Source of the DNA: Phycisphaerae bacterium
GTDB taxonomy: Bacteria > Planctomycetota > Phycisphaerae > Phycisphaerales > SM1A02
DNA: 37,256 nt
Direction: 5' to 3'
Assembly (NCBI GenBank): GCA_002722935.1
Contig: PBMX01000032.1
Coordinates: forward strand, 1-37,256
Position numbers and translations under genes: made by a program
Shown: positions 18,079 to 27,202 of the stretch, piece by piece
Layout of the letters: the number at the start of each line of letters is the position of its first letter
Numbering within the stretch: position 1 is the first letter of the stretch
Notes under the pieces: model-generated
The model's database searches: none
Told to the model about the DNA's origin: nothing
What the model saw: the letters and a program-made list of their open reading frames with translations, nothing else

Positions 18079-20925
18079 ATGAAGAGTTCGAACCTGACGT
18101 TCATGCTGACGACGATTCTGGGTCTCATTCTCGGAGCCTCATCCGTCGCGGCTGCCCAGGGCAAGCCCGATTTTCCGAAGTTCGAGGATGTCTCCAAGGG
18201 ACACACGAAGGTCATCTCCTCCGCGGATGGTGGCAGCGGCATGTACACCCTGTACAAGGACAACGATGGACATGTCCTCGCGGAACTGCCCCGGAACTTC
18301 GAGAACAAGAAGGTGTTCATCGCCTACACCATCAAGGGCGGCGTCCCCACTTCCGGCGTCCAGTACGGCGACCTCTACGCCTACTGGAAGAAGTTCGGCA
18401 AGCGACTGGCACTGGTCGAGCCGAACTACGAGATTCGAACCACGGGTGATGCCCAGTCAAAGAGTGGACACGAACGCGTGTACACGGATCGCGTCATCCT
18501 CGATGTACCCATCACCACGATGGGACCCGGCGGCGGGCCGGTCATCGACCTGAACAACCTGCTCGTGAGCCGGTCAAGTTCCTTCTTCGGTGGCGCAACG
18601 CGGAATGCGAATACGAAGCTCGCAAAGACCGTGAAGGCCAAGTCCTTCCCGAAGAACGTCGAACTCGCTTTCGAAATGCCTCTCAACGGAGGCAACTTCG
18701 GCACGATCTACTACTCCATCGCGGAGATCCCGGAGAACACCGGCTACAAGCCTCGTGTCGCCGACGAGCGCATCGGCTACTTCGTCACGGGACATGATGA
18801 CATCGGGAATCCCTCGGCCGATACACCCAGGAAGCGATACATCAACAGGTGGCATCTCCAGAAGGCCGATCCGAAGCTCAAGCTGAGCCCCCCGAAGGAA
18901 CCGGTCGTCTTCTACATCGAGCACACCACGCCGGTCCGGTACCGACGATGGGTTCGTGACGGCATCCTCGAATGGAACAAGGCCTTCGAGCAGATCGGCA
19001 TCGTCAACGCCATCGAGGTCTACCAGCAGGACGAGGCGACAGGCGCCCACATGGAAAAGGATCCCGAGGACGCCCGCTACAACTTCGTCCTGTGGACCAA
19101 CTCGGGAATGGGCTTCGCAATCGGCCCAAGCCGTGTCCATCCCAGGACTGGTCAGATTCTCGACGCCGACATCGTCATGGACGAGGGCTTCATCTCCGGA
19201 TGGGTCAGGACCTGGGAGAAACTGGTTCCCCAGACCGCGATGGAGAACTTCGGACCCGAGACCATCGAGTGGCTGTCCGATCGACCCGAGTACGATCCGC
19301 GGATCAGGCTCGTCGATCCGGCGCTTCGCAGCGAGGTCGAACATGAACTGGCCCTCGAACGCGCTCGACTCGCCGGTGTCGGTCACCCCGCCTTCGCGAC
19401 GGATCCGACCCTCCTCGGCGACGAGGAGTTCGACGGTCTCGTGCATCGCGTCAGCCAGATCAACGGCTCCTGCCAGCACTGCGCAGTCAGGGCGATGGAC
19501 CTTGCCCTCTTCCGCCTGAGTCCGGACGTCTTCGATGAGATGTCACAGAAGCAGAATGGCTCCGGTGAAGCGGACATCGAGGTCGAGGAAGAGGATGTTC
19601 AACTTCTCGATGGTGTCCCCGAGCACTACATCGGCCCCCTCCTTCGAGACGTGATCATGCACGAGGTCGGTCACACGATCGGCCTCCGACACAACTTCAA
19701 GGCATCGACCATTCGATCCCTGAACGAGATAAACCAGGATGACTTCAAGGGCTCGGCCCAGGCCGGTTCCGTCATGGACTACATGCCGGTCAACATCAAC
19801 ATGGATGACGGGCCGGTCCAGGGTGACTACACGATGGTCACCATCGGTCCCTACGATTACTGGGCGATCGAGTACGGCTACACCTTCGGTGACACCGACA
19901 AGGTGCTCGAGCGTGTTGCGGAACCCGACCTGATCTACGCGACCGACGAGGACACCCGCGGCCCCGATCCGCGGGCCCGTCGCTTCGATCACGGTGCGAA
20001 TCCGCTCAACTACTCCGAGTCGCAGATTCGACTCGTGAAGTCGCTCCGGGAGCGGATTCTCGAGGACATGGTTGATGATGGAGACTCATGGGCGAAGGCA
20101 AGGCGTGCCTACGAACTGCTTCTGAACAAGCATGTGTCGGCCGTCAGCATCGCCTCCAACTGGATCGGCGGTTCCATGGTGAACCGTGACAAGAAGGGTG
20201 ATCCGGCGGGACGGGCGCCGATCGAGATGATCGACGCCGACCAGCAGCGACGTGCACTGAAGATCGTCCTCGACAACTCCATGTACGACGACGCGTTCGG
20301 CCTCACGCCGGAACTGCTTCGCCACATGACGGTTGATCGATGGTTCGACGGAGGCTCCATGAGCATGAGTGATGAAACCTGGCCGGTCCATTCAAGGATT
20401 TCCGGAATCCAGGCTTCGGCGCTGACGCAACTGCTGAACCCGACCACCATGAACCGCGTCTACGACAACGAGTTCCGGGCCGACCCGGGACAGGATGTCC
20501 TGACGATCCCGGAAGTCATGGAGGAAGTGCACTTGGCGGTCTGGAGTGAACTCGATGACGATCCCGAGCGAATGCATGATGCAAGGAATCCCTATATCTC
20601 GAGCCTTCGCCGCAACCTGCAGCGAGAGCACCTCGAGCGGCTCATCGACATGAGCATGCCCAGCAACGGGTTCCGGGCAGCATCCGTTCCCGTCCGGGAT
20701 CTCAGTCGCATGCAGCTTGCATCGCTTCGCGAGCAACTTCCCGATTTCATGGTTGCAAACGAGAGCAATCTCGATGCGTACTCGAATGCGCATCTCCAGG
20801 AATCGCTCGCGATGATCGACCGGGCCATGGACGCCCAGTACATCTACAACGCAGACGAGATGGGTGGTGGCGGATCCATCTCCATCGCCCTGCCACGCGG
20901 ACCCCGCGAGGAATCAACGGACTGA
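18079..20925 (+). CDS. Secreted zinc-dependent metalloprotease (DUF5117/DUF5118 type)
   Basis: Signal peptide MKSSNLTFMLTTILGLILGASSVAAAQ; HEVGHTIGLRHNFKAS (HExxHxxGLRHNF), YVNRWHLQ-like and VRRWVRDGILEWNKAFEQIG-like motifs. Start at 18079 rather than 17995. Confidence 0.9.
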   Translation: MKSSNLTFMLTTILGLILGASSVAAAQGKPDFPKFEDVSKGHTKVISSADGGSGMYTLYKDNDGHVLAELPRNFENKKVFIAYTIKGGVPTSGVQYGDLYAYWKKFGKRLALVEPNYEIRTTGDAQSKSGHERVYTDRVILDVPITTMGPGGGPVIDLNNLLVSRSSSFFGGATRNANTKLAKTVKAKSFPKNVELAFEMPLNGGNFGTIYYSIAEIPENTGYKPRVADERIGYFVTGHDDIGNPSADTPRKRYINRWHLQKADPKLKLSPPKEPVVFYIEHTTPVRYRRWVRDGILEWNKAFEQIGIVNAIEVYQQDEATGAHMEKDPEDARYNFVLWTNSGMGFAIGPSRVHPRTGQILDADIVMDEGFISGWVRTWEKLVPQTAMENFGPETIEWLSDRPEYDPRIRLVDPALRSEVEHELALERARLAGVGHPAFATDPTLLGDEEFDGLVHRVSQINGSCQHCAVRAMDLALFRLSPDVFDEMSQKQNGSGEADIEVEEEDVQLLDGVPEHYIGPLLRDVIMHEVGHTIGLRHNFKASTIRSLNEINQDDFKGSAQAGSVMDYMPVNINMDDGPVQGDYTMVTIGPYDYWAIEYGYTFGDTDKVLERVAEPDLIYATDEDTRGPDPRARRFDHGANPLNYSESQIRLVKSLRERILEDMVDDGDSWAKARRAYELLLNKHVSAVSIASNWIGGSMVNRDKKGDPAGRAPIEMIDADQQRRALKIVLDNSMYDDAFGLTPELLRHMTVDRWFDGGSMSMSDETWPVHSRISGIQASALTQLLNPTTMNRVYDNEFRADPGQDVLTIPEVMEEVHLAVWSELDDDPERMHDARNPYISSLRRNLQREHLERLIDMSMPSNGFRAASVPVRDLSRMQLASLREQLPDFMVANESNLDAYSNAHLQESLAMIDRAMDAQYIYNADEMGGGGSISIALPRGPREESTD

Positions 20926-20950
20926 TTCGGGCAAATCCAGGCACTGAACG

Positions 20951-20980
20951 CGGGGGAGTCCTCAACGGGCTCCCCCGTTT
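20951..20980. terminator. Bidirectional intrinsic terminator between convergent genes
   Basis: CGGGGGAG (20951-20958) / CTCCCCCG (20970-20977), followed by TTT. Confidence 0.75.
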
Positions 20981-20994
20981 CCTGCGCCCGGTGA

Positions 20995-22971
20995 TCACGG
21001 AAGCCGGTGTGGCTCCAAGCGGGGATCACCCTCCAGCACCGCGTGCCCCTCCCTCCCGGAGGCATCGGGCATCCATGGACCATGCATGGCGTCCATGTTG
21101 AAGAGAAGAACCGTGTTCAGGTCGGCGGCATGTCGTTGACCGGGCGTGAACCGGTCCCCGGAATATCGAGCTGAATCCGAGAGACGCACGGCGTCGATCG
21201 CCCCGCTGAAGAAGGAGTTGGCTGCTCCGCCTGCCCCGACATCTCCGCCAATTACTATTGGCAGATGGTTCCGGGTCCGTGATCCGGATGCAGGGGAAGA
21301 CGCGATTCGCCGGCCATCGAGGTAGAGGCGGATCTCCCTGCCGTCGTAGACCCCGGCAAGATGGTGCCACCGGCCCTCGACCAGCGGGGCATCCATGGGT
21401 TCGACCGATGCATAGGCGCCGTCAAGATGAAGCCAGAATGAAGGGTGGCCATCGGATACGAACAGGCCGTACTCGGATCCCTCGGTCTTGGTCACGAGGC
21501 CTCGTCGACCGTCGTACTGCTCACCCTTGAACCAGGCTTCCAGCGTCAATGGACCGTCGGCAAGTTCCATGCTCGTCGATGGCACCTTCATGCAGGCGTC
21601 GATGCCGTCGAGTTCGAGTGCCAGGTTCGGATCAGCCGGCTCGGGAGCCGGCAGGCTGCTTTCAACGGGCAACGGGTGATGTCGAACCGGTATGGAGAAG
21701 CGTCTGCCATTGGCAAGGTATTCCATGCCCACGTCGAGCCCGGGCCATCGGAACCCGCCATCGAGACTGCCTGCATCCCGCGCCACCTCGAATGTGAAGT
21801 TTCGTGTCGCTCCCGGTTCGAGCGTGGCATGAACATGATCCGGGTTGAAACGCCAGCGACTGTCATCGCTGGCCGGCACGATGGAGAGTTCATACGGATT
21901 GGTCACCGGGTTCCTGAAAGCCACGGTGAAGGACCCACGCGCGGAGCCGTCCTGGTTCAACCTGATGGATTCGACCATGCCCGGCTGCAACGAGGCCAGT
22001 CGAGATGTCTCGTTGCTGACCTCCGGGGTGATGGCCCTGACGTCCATGACCTCTCCCACCGGGTACGAGGCCATGGCGATCTGGTTGTCCCGGACCGTGA
22101 CGAGGTTGTAGTGGTGCAGGTACCCGGCATCGGGAATCGCACCGGACTGCCCACCTCCCACCGTTGCCAGTGTCACGTACTCGATCCCGTCACGGGGGCC
22201 GTCGTACCGCATCCTGTGGATGTGACCGGCGAAGACCGCCCTGACGTTTCCCGCCGCTGCGAGCAGGGAATGGACACGATTCCAGTCATCGCCGTATCCA
22301 CCGCCCGTCCAGCGGGGGTGATGAAGGAAGAGGAAGATGTGGGTCGAGTCTCGCCCCTCCTCGAGCATCTTCTCCAGCCACTGGATCTGCTCGGGACTCA
22401 TGCGCTGCGCGGAGGGCTGGTCGAAACGCTTCACGCCGGTCTCGGGATCGCCTTCGTCGGTGTACAGGACGATGAACATCGAGTCCTTGTGCTCGAATGC
22501 GTACCAGAGCGGGCCGAAGTGGAGTTCGTAGTTGCGCTCATGCTCGCCCTCGGGCTTTTCTCCCTTGCCCCGCCAGTAGACATCATGGTTGCCCGCGACG
22601 GGAAACCATGGAACAAGCAGTTCATCCATCGAGTCCTTGAACTCGTGCATCTGCGCAAGCCATTGCGGTGTCTCGTTGTAGCCGTTGATCAGGTCGCCCA
22701 CGGTGATCACGAAATCAGGCTCGAGGAGGTTCACATCATCGACGGCGGCGCGAAGTACCTCGATGCCCTTGGCCGGCCCACCGGTCCTGTCACCGAAGAT
22801 CGCGAACATGAAGGCGTCATCCTCGACGGGCAGTTCGAGGGACGCGCCGTCCCGGTTGGTGAAGAAACGATGTTCCTCGGTGGAGACGGGGTGTGGAACG
22901 GGCTCCAGGGGATTCTGTATGTCGCCCGGAACGAGAAATGGCAGTACGAGGAGGGTGGTGGTGAATGACAT
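20995..22971 (-). CDS. Secreted metallophosphoesterase with C-terminal LamG/concanavalin-like domain
   Basis: FAIFGDRTGG, ITVGDLINGY, PVAGNHDVYW, FAGHIHRMRY; C-terminal LTLEAWFKGEQYDGRRGLVTKTE...HHLAGVYDGREIRLYLDGRRI. Confidence 0.9.
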   Translation of the reverse strand: MSFTTTLLVLPFLVPGDIQNPLEPVPHPVSTEEHRFFTNRDGASLELPVEDDAFMFAIFGDRTGGPAKGIEVLRAAVDDVNLLEPDFVITVGDLINGYNETPQWLAQMHEFKDSMDELLVPWFPVAGNHDVYWRGKGEKPEGEHERNYELHFGPLWYAFEHKDSMFIVLYTDEGDPETGVKRFDQPSAQRMSPEQIQWLEKMLEEGRDSTHIFLFLHHPRWTGGGYGDDWNRVHSLLAAAGNVRAVFAGHIHRMRYDGPRDGIEYVTLATVGGGQSGAIPDAGYLHHYNLVTVRDNQIAMASYPVGEVMDVRAITPEVSNETSRLASLQPGMVESIRLNQDGSARGSFTVAFRNPVTNPYELSIVPASDDSRWRFNPDHVHATLEPGATRNFTFEVARDAGSLDGGFRWPGLDVGMEYLANGRRFSIPVRHHPLPVESSLPAPEPADPNLALELDGIDACMKVPSTSMELADGPLTLEAWFKGEQYDGRRGLVTKTEGSEYGLFVSDGHPSFWLHLDGAYASVEPMDAPLVEGRWHHLAGVYDGREIRLYLDGRRIASSPASGSRTRNHLPIVIGGDVGAGGAANSFFSGAIDAVRLSDSARYSGDRFTPGQRHAADLNTVLLFNMDAMHGPWMPDASGREGHAVLEGDPRLEPHRLP

Positions 22972-23043
22972 GCGCCCATTCGACCCTCATGGCTCGCGGA
23001 GATCAAGTCGGCTATGGTGGCCAGCCACAGGATGGAGGCCCTG

Positions 23044-24210
23044 ATGGCAGGAGAACAAGCCAGCATACGTGTCCTGGCCGGCGTCCCGGCTGTGCATACG
23101 TCCTTTTATCACCGGATACGCTTCCTCGTGGGTGACCCGGCTGCACTGGTCGAATGGAACCATGCCGACGGGACATCCCAGTCGCTCCTGATCATCCGGG
23201 ACATCGAGATGGAACGGGCCCGGAAGTCGGCCCGGGCCGACCGGGTGACCTGCCCGGCGGACTTCACCCCGGCGAACGGCCTCAGCGGAGACCGTGAGAC
23301 GGCCACCGCCCAGGCCCTGGCCGAGTGCCTTCGACAGTCGGGCATCGAAGAGGTCACGTGCGATCGAGCATTCCCCCTGATCTTCCTCCATGAACTTCAC
23401 GAGGCCGGCATCAAGGTCGTCTACGACCCCGGGCTCGGAACGATCGAACGCCGGTCCAAGGACGAGCAGGAACTCGAGGCACTCCGGGAAGCGCAGTCCG
23501 ATACCGAGGCCGCCATGGAAATGGCATGCCGACTCGTAGCGACGGCCGACGTCGATGTGGATGGTGTCCTGCAGCGGGATGGAGCCGCCCTGACCTCCGA
23601 GCGTGTCCGCGAGGCCATCGACGTATTCCTGCTTCAGAGGAATTATTCGAATCCCGGCAGCATCGTCGCTGGTGGAGCCCAATGCGCCGACTGCCATGAA
23701 CTGGGCAGCGGTCCGTTGCGAACGAGTGAAACCGTGATCATCGACATCTTCCCGAGGAATCGATCCACCCTGTACAACGGCGACTGCACCCGGACCGTCG
23801 TTCACGGTGACATCCCGGATGAGGCCCGGAAGATCCACGCGATCGTCAAGGAAGCGAAGCAGCAGGCCATCTCCACGATTCGAGCCGGGGTGACAGGAGA
23901 ATCCGTGCACCAGGCGACCATCGATCTGATCACCGCTCACGGCTACCCTGTCGGGCCGCCACCGGAGGCTCCGGCGAACGACTTCGTCGGCATGGTCCAC
24001 GGGACCGGTCATGGCATCGGGCTCGATGTCCATGAACCACCACTGCTTGACCTGAAGGGACCGGAACTCGTCGTTGGTGATGTCCTGACCGTGGAACCGG
24101 GCCTGTATGGACGCACCGTCGGCGGGGTCAGGATCGAGGACATGGTGGCCGTGACGGAGGATGGCTGCGAGAACTTCAACAGGCTCCCGGAAGAACTCGA
24201 CTGGCGATGA
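23044..24210 (+). CDS. M24 family (Xaa-Pro type) metallopeptidase
   Basis: Metal ligands in VIIDIFPRNRSTLYNGDCTRTVVHG, MVHGTGHGIGLDVHEPP, DVLTVEPGLYG, GGVRIEDMVAVTEDG. Starts at 23014, 23032 or 23044 are possible. Confidence 0.88.
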   Translation: MAGEQASIRVLAGVPAVHTSFYHRIRFLVGDPAALVEWNHADGTSQSLLIIRDIEMERARKSARADRVTCPADFTPANGLSGDRETATAQALAECLRQSGIEEVTCDRAFPLIFLHELHEAGIKVVYDPGLGTIERRSKDEQELEALREAQSDTEAAMEMACRLVATADVDVDGVLQRDGAALTSERVREAIDVFLLQRNYSNPGSIVAGGAQCADCHELGSGPLRTSETVIIDIFPRNRSTLYNGDCTRTVVHGDIPDEARKIHAIVKEAKQQAISTIRAGVTGESVHQATIDLITAHGYPVGPPPEAPANDFVGMVHGTGHGIGLDVHEPPLLDLKGPELVVGDVLTVEPGLYGRTVGGVRIEDMVAVTEDGCENFNRLPEELDWR

Positions 24211-24225
24211 TCCCGTCCCCAGGTT

Positions 24226-26121
24226 TCAGGACAGGACCGGTGGCATCGGGCAGTCCAGCGAGTCGGCGATGCCACGAAAGAGCAGCGACTCCTCCACCGT
24301 GGTCTTCCCGTCATGATCAATGCTTGCAAGACACGCCTGGAGGAGGATCTTCCGATCCTTGAAACCGAGATCCTGGAGCTTCTCCAGCCTCTGGCGCAAT
24401 GATCGCAAGGTGCATTCCGATTCACCGGGCATCGAGTGTGATCCACCGAGAACATTCATGCCGGCCTCGTAGGCTTCGAGTCGCTGTCCAACATCCTCCG
24501 AGCCGGTGAAGCACACCGTCGCAAGCACCATCGCCGCCGATTCCATTCTGGATTTCAGGGTGCGCGGACGCGAGCGATGGGTGACTTCCGGATCAAAGCG
24601 CTCACCGAGATGCTTCTCGAGAACTTCGTGGACCGTCCACTCGAACAGGTTGACCTGTCCGTCGGACCTGATGAGTTGAACGACAGCCTTCATGTACGTG
24701 TCGTACTGTTCTCGAGACATCCGTGCCAGGGACGGAATGCAGAGATCGATCAAGGGCAGTTGCTGGACCGGATGCAGTTCCACGACCATTCCGTGGAACA
24801 CCCCGACGGCGTCAAGATGCCCCTCGTCGAGGATGGCCTCAATCAAGGTCATCTGGCGCTTCCGCTCACCCGTATCCGGATGAAGAAGAAGCGCAAGGAC
24901 GACCAGGCGGGCCGACCACGTGTCATGCGTTGCCTCGATGATGTCGGCGGGAATGGAATCCAGCAGGACGCCGGCCGACGCGACCTCGGCGGCACCAGGC
25001 GAACCTGCGGCCTCGACCGCATCGGCCAGGTGGGCCGTGGAGACATGGTTGCTGAACCCGGCGAAGGAACCCTGTCCGGCTTCGGACTCGACACCGGTGA
25101 CGATCGAGTCCACATCGACCTGCTCGATCCTGGAAATCCGAACGGCCAGGGGTGGATGCGTGGCGAAGACCGACTTCATGGCCTGTGAAAAGAACATGTG
25201 GTTGTACTCGGTCGCCTGGGCGGGCATGGCCGTGCTGGCGTCAAGACCTGCGATGGCACGGAGGGCACTACCGATACCCTCCGGATTCCTCGTGTACTGG
25301 ACCGCCGAGGAGTCCGCGAGGAACTCGCGCTGCCTAGACACGGAGGCCTGGATCAGGCGACCGAAGAAGGTGCCGATGAAGCCAAGGGCAGCGAGAACGA
25401 GTCCGATGATCATGATCGCGATCAGCGCCCCACCCCCGTCCTTCTTGTTCGATGACCTTCGAGTCGATCCGGAGTGGGCCATGAACCGTACCAGCTGCCA
25501 GCCGATCATGCCCATGACCAGCAGTCCGTAGATGACACCGATCAACCTGATGTTCAGCCGCATGTCTCCATTGAAGATGTGGCTGTATTCGTGGGCGATG
25601 ACGCCCTGCAACTCGTCCCGGCTGAGATGCTCGACGCTTCCCCGGGTGACCCCGATGACCGCATCGGTCGACTTGTATCCCGCCGCGAAGGCGTTGATCG
25701 TCTCATCGTCGATGAGATAGACCGGCGGCACGGGAACGCCCGACGCGATCGCCATTTCCTCGACGACATTCAGCAGTCTCCGCTGGCCCGGGGTGGCGGC
25801 GGCATGGTCGAGCAGCGTTCCTCCGAGCGATTCGGCGACGACACTCCCGCCCGAGGAGAGTTGACCGATGCGCACGAGGCATCCACCCCCGACCACCAGG
25901 ATGGTGAACCCGAGTACGCCCAGCAGCACCTTGTAATTCCACCAGTTCATCGACTGGGTAGAGCCCGCATCCGCTTCGCTCGACGCGAAGCCGTTGAGCA
26001 GGATCATTCCCGTCGCGTACAGGCCGGCCACGATCAGCAGGATCGCGATCGAAAAGTAGATGACCAACCTGCCGGTCTTCCGGCGAGCCTTGTCCTGGTG
26101 CTCGTAGAAGTTCATGGCCAT
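24226..26121 (-). CDS. M48 family metalloprotease with C-terminal TerB-like region
   Basis: GVIAHEYSHIFNGDMRLN (HExxH), FLADSSAVQYTRNPEGIGSAL; C-terminal YMKAVVQLIRSDGQVNLFEWTVHEVLEKHL. Confidence 0.9.
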   Translation of the reverse strand: MAMNFYEHQDKARRKTGRLVIYFSIAILLIVAGLYATGMILLNGFASSEADAGSTQSMNWWNYKVLLGVLGFTILVVGGGCLVRIGQLSSGGSVVAESLGGTLLDHAAATPGQRRLLNVVEEMAIASGVPVPPVYLIDDETINAFAAGYKSTDAVIGVTRGSVEHLSRDELQGVIAHEYSHIFNGDMRLNIRLIGVIYGLLVMGMIGWQLVRFMAHSGSTRRSSNKKDGGGALIAIMIIGLVLAALGFIGTFFGRLIQASVSRQREFLADSSAVQYTRNPEGIGSALRAIAGLDASTAMPAQATEYNHMFFSQAMKSVFATHPPLAVRISRIEQVDVDSIVTGVESEAGQGSFAGFSNHVSTAHLADAVEAAGSPGAAEVASAGVLLDSIPADIIEATHDTWSARLVVLALLLHPDTGERKRQMTLIEAILDEGHLDAVGVFHGMVVELHPVQQLPLIDLCIPSLARMSREQYDTYMKAVVQLIRSDGQVNLFEWTVHEVLEKHLGERFDPEVTHRSRPRTLKSRMESAAMVLATVCFTGSEDVGQRLEAYEAGMNVLGGSHSMPGESECTLRSLRQRLEKLQDLGFKDRKILLQACLASIDHDGKTTVEESLLFRGIADSLDCPMPPVLS

Positions 26122-26148
26122 GTCACACCCGGCGCCGGCGAGGCATGA

Positions 26149-26742
26149 TCAGGAGAAATCGACCTTCGGGGCTTCCTTCATCGAGTCATCCTCGATCTCG
26201 AACATCGCGGCCTCGTTGAAACTGAACATCGAGGCGATGATGTTGTCCGGGAACTTCTCCCGCATCACGTTGTAGTGCATGACCGAATCGTTGTATCCCT
26301 GGCGGGCGAAGGACACCTTGTTCTCGGTGCTCGTCAGCTCCTCCTGGACCTGCAGCATGTTCGCGCTCGCCTTCAGGTCCGGATAGGCCTCGACAGCCAC
26401 GTTCAACCGACCAAGCGATCCGGCAAGAGCGCCCTCCGCTCCGATCAGGGAGTGCATGGCACCGGCGTTCGTCGGATCACCCGCCACGGCCTTCGCTGCG
26501 GCGGCGGCCTGGTTCCGGGCTTCGGTAACGGCTTCGAGCGTCTCCCGCTCGTGCTTCATGTAGCCCTTCGCCGTTTCCACGAGATTCGGAATCAGGTCGT
26601 AGCGACGCGTCAACTGGACATCGATCTGAGCGTAGGCGTTCTTGACGCGGTTTCGCCCTACGACGAGCTTGTTGTACATCCCGACGATCCAGAGAAGCAG
26701 GAGAATCCCGACTCCGCCGAGAACCAAGAAGATGATGAACAT
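26149..26742 (-). CDS. lemA: LemA family protein
   Basis: GMYNKLVVGRNRVKNAYAQIDVQLTRRYDLIPNLVETAKGYMKHERETLEAVTEAR. Start at MFIIFL with GAGGAGG SD. Confidence 0.96.
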   Translation of the reverse strand: MFIIFLVLGGVGILLLLWIVGMYNKLVVGRNRVKNAYAQIDVQLTRRYDLIPNLVETAKGYMKHERETLEAVTEARNQAAAAAKAVAGDPTNAGAMHSLIGAEGALAGSLGRLNVAVEAYPDLKASANMLQVQEELTSTENKVSFARQGYNDSVMHYNVMREKFPDNIIASMFSFNEAAMFEIEDDSMKEAPKVDFS

Positions 26743-26762
26743 GATGGTTTCCTCCTCGCTCA

Positions 26763-26779
26763 GGTAGACTTCTTCTACC
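26763..26779. repeat. Inverted repeat GGTAGA-N5-TCTACC in the divergent lemA promoter region
   Basis: GGTAGA 26763-26768, CTTCT, TCTACC 26774-26779. Confidence 0.6.
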
Positions 26780-26803
26780 GTAACAAAGACGGGAGTCGTA
26801 CGC

Positions 26804-27202
26804 ATGGACCGGGAGCCACCCTCCCCTGGACCCGATGACCAGGAGCAGAAGAAGGATCACCGGTTCTTCTCGCTGCTCCATGGGCAGCGGGAGAAGGCCC
26901 GCAAGGGGTTCCAGGCGCTCAAGGAACACCTTGCGGAAGAAAGTGACGAAACGAAGGCGATGCTCGAGATCTACCATCGCTCCCTTGAAGGCAAGGCCAC
27001 CAAGGAGGAACTCCACGAGGCCAATGAGCAGTTCAAGGACCTCATCAGGATCGCCGGCATGGGAACGTTCTTCGGTCTCGTACCCGGAAGCATGCTCCTG
27101 CTTCCTCTTGCGATCGCTGGCGCAAACAGGATGGGCATACGCCTGCTTCCCTCCTCGTTCGTCCACAAGGCCGATGAAGGAGAGGAGTCGTCGAACCCAT
27201 GA
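26804..27202 (+). CDS. Small LETM1-like (ribosome-binding-domain-like) protein
   Basis: FKDLIRIAGMGTFFGLVPGSMLLLPLAIAGANRMGIRLLPSSF resembles the LETM1 core (DL.RL.P....VP....LLP........LLPS.F). Confidence 0.6.
   Translation: MDREPPSPGPDDQEQKKDHRFFSLLHGQREKARKGFQALKEHLAEESDETKAMLEIYHRSLEGKATKEELHEANEQFKDLIRIAGMGTFFGLVPGSMLLLPLAIAGANRMGIRLLPSSFVHKADEGEESSNP

Noticed and set aside
21445-22968. 507-aa antisense ORF covering the metallophosphoesterase
   Set aside because: Shadow ORF opposite a well-supported gene in GC-rich DNA; the translation has no recognisable domain and low-complexity Arg/Val/Asp composition.
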